The position numbers and the translations under genes were made by a program. A DNA stretch of 64,000 nucleotides from JAZKFT01 sp965246935 (GTDB lineage Bacteria > Bacteroidota > Bacteroidia > Chitinophagales > Chitinophagaceae): assembly GCA_965246935.1 (NCBI GenBank), contig CBDFGC010000017.1:62001-126000 (forward strand). The letters are read 5' to 3'. The notes under the pieces were generated by a model. It was not told where the DNA came from. It saw only the letters and a program-made list of their open reading frames with translations, and searched no databases. Each line of letters opens with the position of its first letter. Positions within the stretch are counted from its first letter, which is position 1. Positions 45,071 through 53,707 of this stretch are shown here, one piece after another.

Positions 45071-45937
45071 TCATCCCAGATACACTTTCAGCAGTTGGCA
45101 GCGGCTGGTGTGCTGCAGCTTGGCAATGGCTTTGTCTTTTATTTGCCGTACCCGCTCACGGGTTAGCTGAAACCGGGTACCGATATCTTCCAGGCTAAGC
45201 GGGCTATCGGTGCCAATGCCAAAAAAGAAGCAAAGCACCTGCTTTTGCCGTTCGGTTAGGGTGGAAAGAGAGCGCCCGATTTCTTTGCTTAACGATTCGT
45301 GATGATCCATTTGCAGCGAAGCGCTTTCGGCATTCGGGTTTTCCATTACGTCCATCAGGCTGCCATCTTCACCGTCGAACAACGGGGCATCCATACTTAC
45401 ATGCCGAAATGAGGTATTGAGGCTGGCAGCTACTTCGTCCCGGTTCAGGTGCAGCATCTCGGCAAGTTCTTCTGCCGAAGGCTCCCGCTCATATTCCTGC
45501 TCCAGTTGGTTAAAAGCTTTGGCAATCCGGTTGGTAAGGCCTACTTTGTTCAATGGCAGGCGTACAATACGGCTCTGCTCGGCCAGTGCCTGTAAAATAC
45601 TCTGGCGTATCCACCATACGGCGTAAGAGATAAACTTAAAACCCCGTGTTTCATCAAAACGGCCGGCAGCTTTTATGAGGCCTAAGTTGCCTTCATTAAT
45701 TAAATCGCTAAGGGTAAGGCCCTGGTTTTGATATTGCTTGGCTACACTTACCACAAAGCGGAGGTTAGCATTTACCAGGCGGTGCAGTGCTTTGGGGCAA
45801 TGTTGCTTAATACGGATGGCCAGTTGCACTTCCTCTTCAGGGCTGGTAAGATGTAATTTTCCGATTTCCTGGAGATAACGTTCTAAACTGGGTGATTCGC
45901 GGTTAGTGATAGATTTGGAAATCTTGAGTTGGCGCAT
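45071..45937 (-). CDS. RNA polymerase sigma factor, RpoD/SigA type
   Basis: ATG 45,937 gives 288 residues starting MRQLKISKSITNRESPSLERYLQEIG; MSM at 45,943 is an alternative start. Region 2 (FKFISYAVWWIRQSI), region 3 and region 4 (LTRERVRQIKDKAIAKLQH) are clear. It is close to the main Bacteroidota sigma factor in length, but differs in region 1.2 (HLTSPEEEVQLAIRIKQHCPKALH), so it may be a second, RpoD-like factor. Recognises promoters of the TAnnTTTG kind. Confidence 0.85.
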   Translation of the reverse strand: MRQLKISKSITNRESPSLERYLQEIGKLHLTSPEEEVQLAIRIKQHCPKALHRLVNANLRFVVSVAKQYQNQGLTLSDLINEGNLGLIKAAGRFDETRGFKFISYAVWWIRQSILQALAEQSRIVRLPLNKVGLTNRIAKAFNQLEQEYEREPSAEELAEMLHLNRDEVAASLNTSFRHVSMDAPLFDGEDGSLMDVMENPNAESASLQMDHHESLSKEIGRSLSTLTERQKQVLCFFFGIGTDSPLSLEDIGTRFQLTRERVRQIKDKAIAKLQHTSRCQLLKVYLG

Positions 45938-46289
45938 ACTCATACAGCAATAGTTTAGGAAGGATTTTAGTAAGACGAAACCAATTATGAATAAGAGAAA
46001 ACCAATTATTAAAATTGAGGCATAGCCGCACTTTCCTTTCAGCACCACACATAGCTACCCATTGCTATCAGGCCAATCGTATTAGGGAGAACATGAGCGG
46101 CAATTTACAGGTATTGATAAGTGATTCCAAAATTAATTTTTAGCCTGTTTTAAACAAGTAAATGCATTAATGTGTAACGCTGCCCGCAACCAGTACTTCC
46201 TACAAAATAAAATATTTTAAAAAAAAAGTGAGAGGTTAAGATATTTTTCTATTATTGCAGCCCCCGGTCACTTTTTAGCTACCCACTGA
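45938..46289. promoter_or_regulatory. Divergent promoter region of sigma factor and START-like gene
   Basis: On the plus strand, TATTATTGCAGCCCCC near 46,250 is a close -7 box (TAnnTTTG, one mismatch) before the START-like gene. On the minus strand ACCAATTAT is repeated near the sigma-factor start; it might be an operator. No gene is seen in this gap. Confidence 0.35.
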
Positions 46290-46670
46290 ATGAGCAAAAA
46301 ACAACTTTTCACATTAGAGTATCCCGTACGCTGCTCTCCCTCCATTTTGTTTGAGTTTTTGAGCACCGGCAATGGCATGCAGGAATGGTTTGCAGATAAA
46401 GTGGATGATAAGGACAATATATTCAGCTTTACCTGGAATGGCGCTACCGAACAGGCAAGGGTAGTAGAAAAGGAATTAGACAAATTTATCCGCTATCATT
46501 GGCTAACGGCGCCAAAAGACGAGTACTTTGAGTTCCGGATTGAAAAAACTGAAGTGAGTAACCAAACCATCCTGATTGTTACCGACTTTGCTGAAAAGGC
46601 CGACATTAAAGACCAGACACAGCTATGGAACTACCAGGTAAAGGATTTGTTTCACCGGATAGGTGCGTAG
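46290..46670 (+). CDS. START-like domain protein
   Basis: The protein has 126 residues. It follows the Bacteroidota START-like pattern LFTLEYPVRCSPSILFEFLST ... LQEWFADKV-like, FTWNGATEQA and ending LKDLFHRIGA-like. The fold binds a hydrophobic ligand in a helix-grip cavity; the ligand is unknown. Starts about 30 bp after a TATTATTG box. Convergent with the next gene. Confidence 0.75.
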   Translation: MSKKQLFTLEYPVRCSPSILFEFLSTGNGMQEWFADKVDDKDNIFSFTWNGATEQARVVEKELDKFIRYHWLTAPKDEYFEFRIEKTEVSNQTILIVTDFAEKADIKDQTQLWNYQVKDLFHRIGA

Positions 46671-46708
46671 GATTTGGGGGTTGGGTTTGAGACACCAGCA
46701 TGGCGTCT

Positions 46709-47284
46709 CTACAATCTTAAAAATTTAACCGCTTCTTCAAACCTGCCGGCTAAAAACGTTTCTGCTACTTCCCATTCCACTACAGGCAATTTTACACCTA
46801 TTTTAAAGAAACCCTTTTCTGCTTTTTGCTGTTGCACTATTTCCGGTGTTAGCATGGCTATTGGCATCATATAATCTGCTTCAAAATGATGCTGCCAGGG
46901 CCCACTGCCGGTGCAAAAAAACCATTCGTTCCGGGAATCAGCATTCATCATTTCTGTTACCTGCAGCATTGGCAGGTAAGTGCCCTGCAACAATACCTGC
47001 AGGCTAAAATAGTGTCCCCACCAGAATTGGGTACGGATGGCAAAAATATCCGGGCTTCCAAAATTACGTGGATAGTCCAGCATCACCCAGGGCAGGCCCA
47101 GGTAGTTTTCGCCTTTCGCTATTTTAGGATGTTGCCGGGTTAACATTCCCGGTAATAGTGCCGCAACACTCCTGTACGTATCTGCTAACCGTCCAAACAT
47201 GTCATACATCGCCTGAATAATCCGGTTTTTAGCCAGCATTACATCAGGGCTGGCGGCTAAGATTATTTCTTCTGTGGTAAGCAA
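46709..47284 (-). CDS. Conserved-looking hypothetical protein
   Basis: The protein has 191 residues starting from TTG 47,284. No signal peptide. It is rich in Trp, Phe and Met (FWWGHYFSLQVLL; WQHHFEADYMMPIAML). I do not recognise a family. It lies in the gap between the START-like gene and the LptF/G-like gene, on the other strand. The cytoplasm seems likely. Confidence 0.6.
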   Translation of the reverse strand: MLTTEEIILAASPDVMLAKNRIIQAMYDMFGRLADTYRSVAALLPGMLTRQHPKIAKGENYLGLPWVMLDYPRNFGSPDIFAIRTQFWWGHYFSLQVLLQGTYLPMLQVTEMMNADSRNEWFFCTGSGPWQHHFEADYMMPIAMLTPEIVQQQKAEKGFFKIGVKLPVVEWEVAETFLAGRFEEAVKFLRL

Positions 47285-47563
47285 CGCTAATGATTTAGGG
47301 TTGGTGATTTATGAATTTTGAATTTATGTGTCCTTTTTTTGACCTCATAATCAGCACTACGTCAATTCAGGTATAATTTGGTAACGGATTTGTAAAATCA
47401 CCCATACCTAATAAATGTACACCGGAAACAATAGTTGTAGGATGGATATTTGCAGAACTTTCCAATTAAATAATCAGCAATAGACCGTAATAAACATTGC
47501 TTCTTTATCTACCAACAACTCAAATCTTATCTCCCATAACTCATATCTTCTAAACAAAAGCCT

Positions 47564-49054
47564 TTGTTCAAAAAACTCGACCTGCTCATTCTTCGTTCCT
47601 TTATCGGACCATTCCTGGCTACCTTCCTGATAGCCCTGTTTGTGCTGGTGCTGCAGTTTTTCTGGCTGTATATTGACGACCTGATTGGTAAAGGGTTGGG
47701 CGTTGGTACTATTGGCAAGCTCATTTATTATGTGGCCGCTACCATTGTACCCATGGCGTTGCCCATTGCTATCCTGCTTTCCAGCATCATGACATTTGGT
47801 AACCTGGGCGAAAGTTTTGAACTGGTCGCTATTAAATCGGCAGGCATTCCGCTGCTGCGGTTTATGCGCCCACTCCTCGTCGTTAGTATCATCATATCGG
47901 GCCTGGCCTTTTTATTTACCAACAACATCATCCCCATTGCTAACCTGAAGTTGAATGCCATGAAGTACGACTTCACCTATACCAAACCCACGTTTGATAT
48001 TAAGGAAGGTATCTTTTACGACAAGATCCCCGGCTATATTATTAAAGTGGGCCGTAAAGATGAAAACGGAACCGGTATTTATGATGTAATTATTTACGAA
48101 ACCAATAATACGGTACAGGAAAACCTGATAACGGCTGATAGCGGCGAAATGAAAATCAGTGCCGATAAAAACAACCTGGATTTTAATTTAAAAAATGGTA
48201 CCCGCTATGAGGAACAGGGATACCGTGGCAATATGACCAACAATTTTATCCGGCTGCATTTTAAGGAGTATAAAAAAACGCTCGACCTTAGCTCATTTGA
48301 CCCTGTTATCACATCCGATTCCAACAATACCCGCACCATCATGTCCATCCGGCAAATTAACAGTTTTACAGATTCCATACGAAAGGAGCAGGATAAGATC
48401 GTTCAAAACCTGCCATTGTCCGTGATGTTTCCATTTACCATCCAAAAATATATGGACAGCGGCTGGCTGAAAGAGGCCAAACCATTACCTGCTAATAAAG
48501 CGGCAGGCAAGGGCAAACCGGTACCTGCCATTATAAAAAGTATGAGGGACATTATACCCGACAGCCTGCGGTCGAGCATTTTGGAAAATGCACTTTCGCA
48601 GGTAACCAGCGCTAAAAACAGCATGGATGTTTTATATAGTAATTATAAGGACCGGACAAAACAGCTTCGTGACCTGAATGCAGAGTGGCACAAAAAATTT
48701 ACGCTTTCCGCCGCCTGCCTGGTTCTTTTTTTTATCGGGGCGCCCCTGGGTTCCATTATCCGTAAAGGCGGTATTGGTACGCCCCTGGTATTTGCTATTA
48801 TCTTTTTTGTGCTTTTCCACCTGATGAACACTTTCGGTGAAAAGTTTGCAAGAGAAGGGGTATTTCCACCAGTAATAGGGATGTGGCTAGCCAGCCTTGT
48901 GCTTACCCCGATCGGGTTTTTCCTTACGTATAAAGCCATGCGGGATTCGCAGTTATTCAACAAAGAGTACTATTTCCGGTTTATAAAAGGGATCAACACA
49001 TTGGTACAGCAAAAAAGAGCAGCTTACAAACAATCAAAAACCATTTCAGCATGA
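47564..49054 (+). CDS. LptF/LptG family permease (YjgP/YjgQ)
   Basis: The protein has 496 residues, starting from TTG at 47,564. The start matches the family (FKKLDLLILRSFIGPFLATF). Three N-terminal helices, a large beta-jellyroll periplasmic part at about 130-300 and three C-terminal helices are visible (LSAACLVLFFIGAPLGSIIRKGGIGTP). It forms the inner-membrane part of the LPS export complex with LptB. A superoxide dismutase gene overlaps its stop by 4 bp. Confidence 0.88.
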   Translation: MFKKLDLLILRSFIGPFLATFLIALFVLVLQFFWLYIDDLIGKGLGVGTIGKLIYYVAATIVPMALPIAILLSSIMTFGNLGESFELVAIKSAGIPLLRFMRPLLVVSIIISGLAFLFTNNIIPIANLKLNAMKYDFTYTKPTFDIKEGIFYDKIPGYIIKVGRKDENGTGIYDVIIYETNNTVQENLITADSGEMKISADKNNLDFNLKNGTRYEEQGYRGNMTNNFIRLHFKEYKKTLDLSSFDPVITSDSNNTRTIMSIRQINSFTDSIRKEQDKIVQNLPLSVMFPFTIQKYMDSGWLKEAKPLPANKAAGKGKPVPAIIKSMRDIIPDSLRSSILENALSQVTSAKNSMDVLYSNYKDRTKQLRDLNAEWHKKFTLSAACLVLFFIGAPLGSIIRKGGIGTPLVFAIIFFVLFHLMNTFGEKFAREGVFPPVIGMWLASLVLTPIGFFLTYKAMRDSQLFNKEYYFRFIKGINTLVQQKRAAYKQSKTISA

Positions 49055-49812
49055 CGAAGGACAATACCTCCAGGCGGCAATTTTTAGCACAAGGCACAAA
49101 AGCCACAATAGCAGCCGGTATCGGCATCAGTGCTATTAGTTCGGTACTGCCGGGATGTGGCGGCTCTAAAAGTATAGTTACCAATGCCCGCCTGTATGCA
49201 CCCGGCTACGAACAGGCCGAATTGCCCTATGCGTGGAACGCACTGGAACCCATTATTGATAAGGAAACCATGAACATCCACTTTACCAAACATGCAGCTA
49301 CTTACGCTAAAAATCTGAAAGACGCTGTTGCAGCCGAAGGGGTAAATACAGGTACGACGAACATCACAGCACTATTGGGTAACGTGTCAAAATACAGCGC
49401 AAAGATGCGTAACAATGCAGGCGGCCATTACAACCATGAATTGTTTTGGCAATGGATGAAGCCTGGTGGCGCCAAACGGCCTGCAGGCAAATTACTAACA
49501 GCTGTTGAAAAAGACTTTGGCTCGTTCGATGCTTTTAAAACCAGCTTTGAAGATGCGGCAAAGGCCCGCTTCGGCAGTGGCTGGGTGTGGCTGTATCATA
49601 CCAGCGGAAAACTAACCATTGGTAGTACGCCCAACCAGGACAACCCGCTGATGGATGTAAGCGAAATAAAAGGCGCTCCTTTGCTGGGCATCGATGTGTG
49701 GGAACATGCGTACTATTTAAAATACCAGAACCGCCGCCCGGAGTACGTCAACAACTGGTGGAATGTGGTAAACTGGGATGTAGTGCAGCAGCGGTTTGAT
49801 GCAGTAGCATAA
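49051..49812 (+). CDS. Exported Fe/Mn superoxide dismutase
   Basis: The protein has 253 residues. The N-terminus has a Tat motif RRQFL (residues 8-12) and a lipobox LPGC with Cys36, so the enzyme is probably exported folded and lipid-anchored. The SOD metal ligands are H77, H129, D215 and H219 (NIHF, NHELFW, GIDVWEHAYY). It converts superoxide to H2O2 and O2 outside the cytoplasm. Its ATG overlaps the LptF/G stop (ATGA), so it is translationally coupled. Confidence 0.88.
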   Translation: MTKDNTSRRQFLAQGTKATIAAGIGISAISSVLPGCGGSKSIVTNARLYAPGYEQAELPYAWNALEPIIDKETMNIHFTKHAATYAKNLKDAVAAEGVNTGTTNITALLGNVSKYSAKMRNNAGGHYNHELFWQWMKPGGAKRPAGKLLTAVEKDFGSFDAFKTSFEDAAKARFGSGWVWLYHTSGKLTIGSTPNQDNPLMDVSEIKGAPLLGIDVWEHAYYLKYQNRRPEYVNNWWNVVNWDVVQQRFDAVA

Positions 49813-49990
49813 AAAGTTTACAAGACAAAGAGAACAAGTTTACAAGTTGGCTGTAATGATCCTTCAAAATTGTTGAAAAAGTGCGCCAATTCACTACAGC
49901 CAACATAGATTGGTGTCATAAAAAGCGATGCAATTGACGACGCCAATCCAATCATTAGCCGCAAGGCTGACCTAACATAAAATCGGGACT

Positions 49991-50494
49991 TTGATATTGG
50001 TAAGCAAAATATCCCTTCAATTTGTTTTTACACTGACAATTTTATTTGCTTCAAATTTATTTTCGATAGGACAGGCTAAAATTCTTAAGGATGATGACTT
50101 TGAGGTAACAATTGTCGATGATGACTATTCATTAGCTTATGCAATAGTGATAGTATTGACAAACAAAAAGCTGGACGTTATTTATAAGGGTGGAATTGTT
50201 GGAGAAAAAGACAGTTTGCTCTTTTCCAGATCAGTTTATTCTTCAGATACACTAAGGCAGATAAAGACGATTAATTTACAAAAGCTAAAGGGCTACTATT
50301 CAAGTAAGTTTGGAAATGATGGTTCTCAAGTGACGGTTACCATGAAAAAGAACAATGTGAGTAAGACTATTCATTTGGATAATTATTACCAACAGGACAT
50401 CGGGAGAATTATTTATTTAATTAACTCTCTTGTACCGGACAAGTATAAGGTTTGGTATGACAAGAAAAAGTTACAAGTTTCGGCAAGGAGTTGA
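49991..50494 (+). CDS. Exported hypothetical protein
   Basis: The protein has 167 residues. The start is TTG 49,991, giving a signal peptide (ISLQFVFTLTILFASNLFSIGQ). Lys- and Asp-rich mature part with no motif I recognise. Clearly AT-rich relative to the flanking SOD and OsmC genes, so it may be acquired. Confidence 0.5.
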   Translation: MILVSKISLQFVFTLTILFASNLFSIGQAKILKDDDFEVTIVDDDYSLAYAIVIVLTNKKLDVIYKGGIVGEKDSLLFSRSVYSSDTLRQIKTINLQKLKGYYSSKFGNDGSQVTVTMKKNNVSKTIHLDNYYQQDIGRIIYLINSLVPDKYKVWYDKKKLQVSARS

Positions 50495-50655
50495 ACGATA
50501 GACGCAATTGTAGTAACCTATAAATTGATGAAACCTGTTTAATTGAATAAACAACGACATTGTAATAAATAACTCATGGTCATTGTCTTCTGTATTCATC
50601 CCATGTATTATCCCAATCATCCCATCTTATCCCAGTTAAAGACAAAAATCCCTGT

Positions 50656-51063
50656 ATGAGGACAACCACTACCTGGCTACACGATATGGCTTTCGATAGC
50701 GAACTGGATGGCCATACCATTCATATTGACGGCGGCCGAGATGAAAATGATCAACGCCTCGGCTTTGGGCCCAAGGCATTGCTCCTGAGCGGGCTGGCCG
50801 GCTGCAGTGGTATTGATGTGGTGGAAATGCTGAAGAAGATGAAAGTAGCATTCTCCAAACTGCAGATAACAACGAAAGCTGAAACGGTAGAAACAGACCC
50901 AAAAGTTTTCAAAGACATTACCATTGTGTATGCTACCGATGTGCAGCCCGACGATGAACCGAAACTGAAACGGGCCATTGAATTATCCCTGAACAAGTAC
51001 TGCGGTGTATCGGCCATGCTTAAAAAGAATAGCGATATTCATTACCGTACAGAATTAATTTAG
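50656..51063 (+). CDS. OsmC family protein
   Basis: The protein has 135 residues with the two OsmC cysteines, C50 in GLAGCSGIDV and C116 in KYCGVSAML. OsmC proteins reduce organic hydroperoxides with a Cys pair. Short leader ALLLSGLAGC fits the YhfA-like subgroup. It lies near the SOD gene, which suits oxidative stress defence. The left arm of an inverted repeat begins inside its stop codon. Confidence 0.85.
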   Translation: MRTTTTWLHDMAFDSELDGHTIHIDGGRDENDQRLGFGPKALLLSGLAGCSGIDVVEMLKKMKVAFSKLQITTKAETVETDPKVFKDITIVYATDVQPDDEPKLKRAIELSLNKYCGVSAMLKKNSDIHYRTELI

Positions 51064-51257
51064 TCGATTAGTCGGCAGTCGATTAATCGACAGTCTATTA
51101 GTCTACAGTAATACAGAGGGCAGTAAATACAGGAGTAAATACAGGTAGATTATTTAAAAATGATATTGTTGCTTCTCAAATGCTGTTAGCTGACTTCTGC
51201 CGACTGTTTTCTGTATTCCTGCTGACTGCCGACTAATCGACTGCCGACTATTTGACT
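51062..51257. repeat. Inverted-repeat spacer (AGTCGATTAGTCGG words)
   Basis: Arms 51,062-51,095 and 51,224-51,257 pair at about 30 of 34 positions. They consist of GATTAGTCGGCAGTC words. The left arm starts in the OsmC stop codon; the right arm ends shortly before the cation efflux gene. The 128-bp loop has no gene. Confidence 0.75.
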
Positions 51258-51290
51258 GCCCTTCCTTTCTTTATTCACCATTAACTATCC

Positions 51291-52337
51291 ATTATCAAAC
51301 CCCTTACCGTTCAAAAATGGGTAACGCTACTGGGCATACTGCTGCTGATTATTAAGTTTGTTGCTTATTTTCTCACCAAATCCATAGCGATCCTTACCGA
51401 TGCGTTTGAAAGCATTGTAAATGTAACGGCGGGGTTTATTGGCTGGTATAGCTTGTATATTGCCGGCAAGCCCCGTGATGCAGGACACCCGTATGGCCAT
51501 GGCAAAGCGGAGTTTATTTCTGCTGCGGTAGAAGGCACCTTAATCATCGTAGCCGGTATTTTTATTATTATCGAAGCGGTTTTGCATTTGCTGCATCCCT
51601 CACCGGTAACAACGCTGGACTGGGGTATTTTGCTGGTAGCCTTGTCCGGTTTATTGAATTATATAGCTGGCCGTATCGCCATCAATACCGGCAGGCGAAA
51701 CCATTCGCTGGCTATTACCGCCTCCGGCAGGCATCTTGTCAGCGATGCCTATTCCACCCTTGGCCTGGTGCTGGGGCTGGTTGTTTTATATTTTTCGGGA
51801 AAATGGTGGGTAGATAGTGTAGTGGCATTACTGTTTGCAGGCATCATTATTTTTACCGGTTATCAAATTGCACGCAAAAGTATCGGCGGTATTATGGATG
51901 AAGCGGATACGGAAATTTTAGGTCAGCTACTACAGGTACTCAATAGCCAGCGCAGCCCCAACTGGATTGATCTGCATAACCTCCGGATAATTCAATATGG
52001 GAGCCGCCTGCATGTGGATTGCCATTTAACCGTTCCGTGGTATTTTACGGTTGCCGGGGCACACCAGGAAATAGAAAGTTTTTCTGACATCGTTAAGCTG
52101 CAATTTGGCGATGCGATTGAAACATTTATTCACAGCGATCCCTGTCTGAATTTTTCCTGCCCCCTTTGTGCCAAAGCTGATTGCCAGGTACGCCAGCATC
52201 CTTTTCAGCAGCGCATCGAATGGAACATCCAGAATGTATTTGAAGATAAAAAGCATGAGTTGGAGTCCGAAAGTCGGGAAGATGAAAAGTCCGAAGGACA
52301 GGAAGTCGGAAAGTCTGGAAGACAACAGGCCGAATAG
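51291..52337 (+). CDS. Cation diffusion facilitator (Zn/Fe efflux)
   Basis: The family's N-terminal part (WVTLLGILLLIIKFVAYFL; LTDAFESIVNVTAGFIGWYS) is encoded upstream of the first usual start codon (TTG 51,453), back to a stop at 51,282. Hence translation probably begins at a rare ATT at 51,291; about 348 residues. HPYGHGKAEF and GRHLVSDAYST are typical CDF motifs. The C-terminus has a CPLCAKADC metal-binding motif and a tail (HELESESREDEKSEG) encoded by the left arm of a repeat. Exports divalent metal by proton antiport. Confidence 0.8.
   Translation: MIKPLTVQKWVTLLGILLLIIKFVAYFLTKSIAILTDAFESIVNVTAGFIGWYSLYIAGKPRDAGHPYGHGKAEFISAAVEGTLIIVAGIFIIIEAVLHLLHPSPVTTLDWGILLVALSGLLNYIAGRIAINTGRRNHSLAITASGRHLVSDAYSTLGLVLGLVVLYFSGKWWVDSVVALLFAGIIIFTGYQIARKSIGGIMDEADTEILGQLLQVLNSQRSPNWIDLHNLRIIQYGSRLHVDCHLTVPWYFTVAGAHQEIESFSDIVKLQFGDAIETFIHSDPCLNFSCPLCAKADCQVRQHPFQQRIEWNIQNVFEDKKHELESESREDEKSEGQEVGKSGRQQAE
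52257..52320. repeat. Left arm of the AGTCCG repeat spacer, inside coding sequence
   Basis: Words GAGTCCGAAAGTCGG, AAAGTCCGAAGG and AAGTCGGAAAGTC lie in the last 25 codons of the cation efflux gene. They are complementary to the 8-bp array at 52,381, so the transcript could fold. The tail residues they encode are therefore probably not functional. Confidence 0.5.
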
Positions 52338-52380
52338 ATATAAGTCAGGAAAAAAGCAAACATTTGCAAGTTGCAAATTG

Positions 52381-52593
52381 GACTTACGGACTTACGGACT
52401 TACGGACTTACGGACTTACGGACTTACGGACTTACGGACTTACGGACTTACGGACTTACGGACTTACGGACTTACGGACTTACGGACTTACGGACTTACG
52501 GACTTACGGACTTACGGACTTACGGACTTACGGACTTACGGACTTACGGACTTACGGACTTACGGACTTACGGACTTACGGACTTACGGACTT
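52381..52593. repeat. 8-bp tandem array, about 27 copies of GACTTACG
   Basis: 213 bp of nearly perfect GACTTACG repeats between the cation efflux gene and deoC. It ends five bases before the deoC ATG. The unit length of 8 is not a multiple of 3, so copy changes shift any reading frame through it. An open frame through the array encodes LRTYGLTD repeats, probably without function. Confidence 0.9.
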
Positions 52594-52597
52594 TTTT

Positions 52598-53266
52598 ATG
52601 AATTTATCTTCTTATATCGACCATACCCTTTTGAAGCCGGGCCTGCTGCTGAAGGATGTGGAAAGAATTTGTGCGGAGGCAACAGAGTATGGTTTTGCAG
52701 CCGTGTGTATACCGCCGCTAATGGTGAAAACGGCAACATCTTTTCTGAAAAATACAACTGTCAAAACAGCTACGGTTATCGGGTTTCCGTTTGGCTATTC
52801 GGCTGTAGAAGCGAAGTTGGCGGAAACCATTTTAGCTATCGTAGATGGCGCCGATGAACTGGATGTGGTCATCAATTTTACTGCTGTTAAAAATGCGGAC
52901 TGGGCTTTGGTGGCTAATGAAATTAACCACCTGATGCCCATCATTAAAAGCAAAGGCAAGCTGATTAAAGTAATTATTGAAAGCGGGTTGTTGACGGATG
53001 CGGAAATTATTCGCTGCTGTGAACTGTATGCGGCTGCCGGGGTCGACTTTGTAAAAACATCGACGGGTTATGCTGATACAAGTGCTACCGTGGAAGCGGT
53101 ACAATTAATGCGTAAGCACCTGCCACCACACGTTCAGATAAAAGCTTCCGGAGGCATCCGCACCTATGAATTTGCCAAAGCGCTCATTAAGGCAGGTGCT
53201 ACCCGGCTTGGTTGCAGCAGCAGCGTAGCCATTGTACAAGGCGGTATAGGGCAAGGAGGTTATTGA
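52598..53266 (+). CDS. deoC: Deoxyribose-phosphate aldolase
   Basis: ATG 52,598 gives 222 residues, the family length (SSYIDHTLLKPG). The Schiff-base Lys is K153 in FVKTSTGY, and a second Lys lies in IKASGGIRT; the acid D89 in DELDVV is present. It splits deoxyribose 5-phosphate into glyceraldehyde 3-phosphate and acetaldehyde in nucleoside salvage. Its start lies 5 bp after the 8-bp array, with no room for a normal ribosome binding site; the frame also continues upstream through the array. Confidence 0.92.
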   Translation: MNLSSYIDHTLLKPGLLLKDVERICAEATEYGFAAVCIPPLMVKTATSFLKNTTVKTATVIGFPFGYSAVEAKLAETILAIVDGADELDVVINFTAVKNADWALVANEINHLMPIIKSKGKLIKVIIESGLLTDAEIIRCCELYAAAGVDFVKTSTGYADTSATVEAVQLMRKHLPPHVQIKASGGIRTYEFAKALIKAGATRLGCSSSVAIVQGGIGQGGY

Positions 53267-53341
53267 ACAGCATCCTTCTGTAGTTTATCATCCGGGCCTG
53301 CATAGTTGAGATTAAGTGTTCGAAACATGAAAGTGTTGCAT

Positions 53342-53574
53342 AGCCCTGAAATGGCGGTCATAACTCAGCCCGGGGTGTAAGCCCCGGGTTATGAAGTTCT
53401 TTAGAAATGAAAAAGCCCTGCAAGGACGTAATAGTCATAGGAGTTATTGCGCCCTTGCAGGGCTTGCTGAGATAGAAAGGAATGGCTTTGAATCGTATAC
53501 GCCGCGGCGGACTACGCTAAGCTATTGCCGCCCTTTCAGGGCTTGCCATCAGGTTTCGAATACCTATGGTCTCT
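53342..53574. repeat. CCCTTTCAGGGC dispersed repeat, copy 2
   Basis: Contains CGCCCTTTCAGGGCTTGCC, CTACGCTAAGCTATTGCCG and TTTCGAATACCTATGGTCTC, matching copy 1 at 44,575 in order. A second hairpin AGCCCGGGG/CCCCGGGTT lies at 53,367-53,390. The 441-bp gap between deoC and the SPOR pair has no gene. Confidence 0.65.
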
Positions 53575-53652
53575 GATTTCGGAGTCCTATGTTCTTCAGC
53601 GTCCCGGACGATACCCTTTACTACCTACATAAAAGTTAAACAACAGCCCTTT

Positions 53653-53684
53653 ATTGCCCATTCCGCTAATTGCCACTATTTTTG
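53653..53684 (+). promoter_or_regulatory. Promoter of the SPOR pair
   Basis: ATTG at 53,653 and TATTTTTG at 53,677 are separated by 20 bp: a good match to the Bacteroidota -33/-7 consensus (TTTG, TAnnTTTG). The first SPOR gene starts 23 bp downstream. Confidence 0.5.
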
Positions 53685-53707
53685 AAACCAATTGTAAATC
53701 AGAACGT

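Noticed and set aside
52381..52593. Could the 8-bp array be a CRISPR?
   Set aside because: There are no spacers; units are directly adjacent and only 8 bp long.
52364..52597. In-frame extension of deoC through the 8-bp array (LRTYGLTD repeats)
   Set aside because: deoC family proteins begin at 52,598; the extension is caused by a repeat that is open in all three frames.
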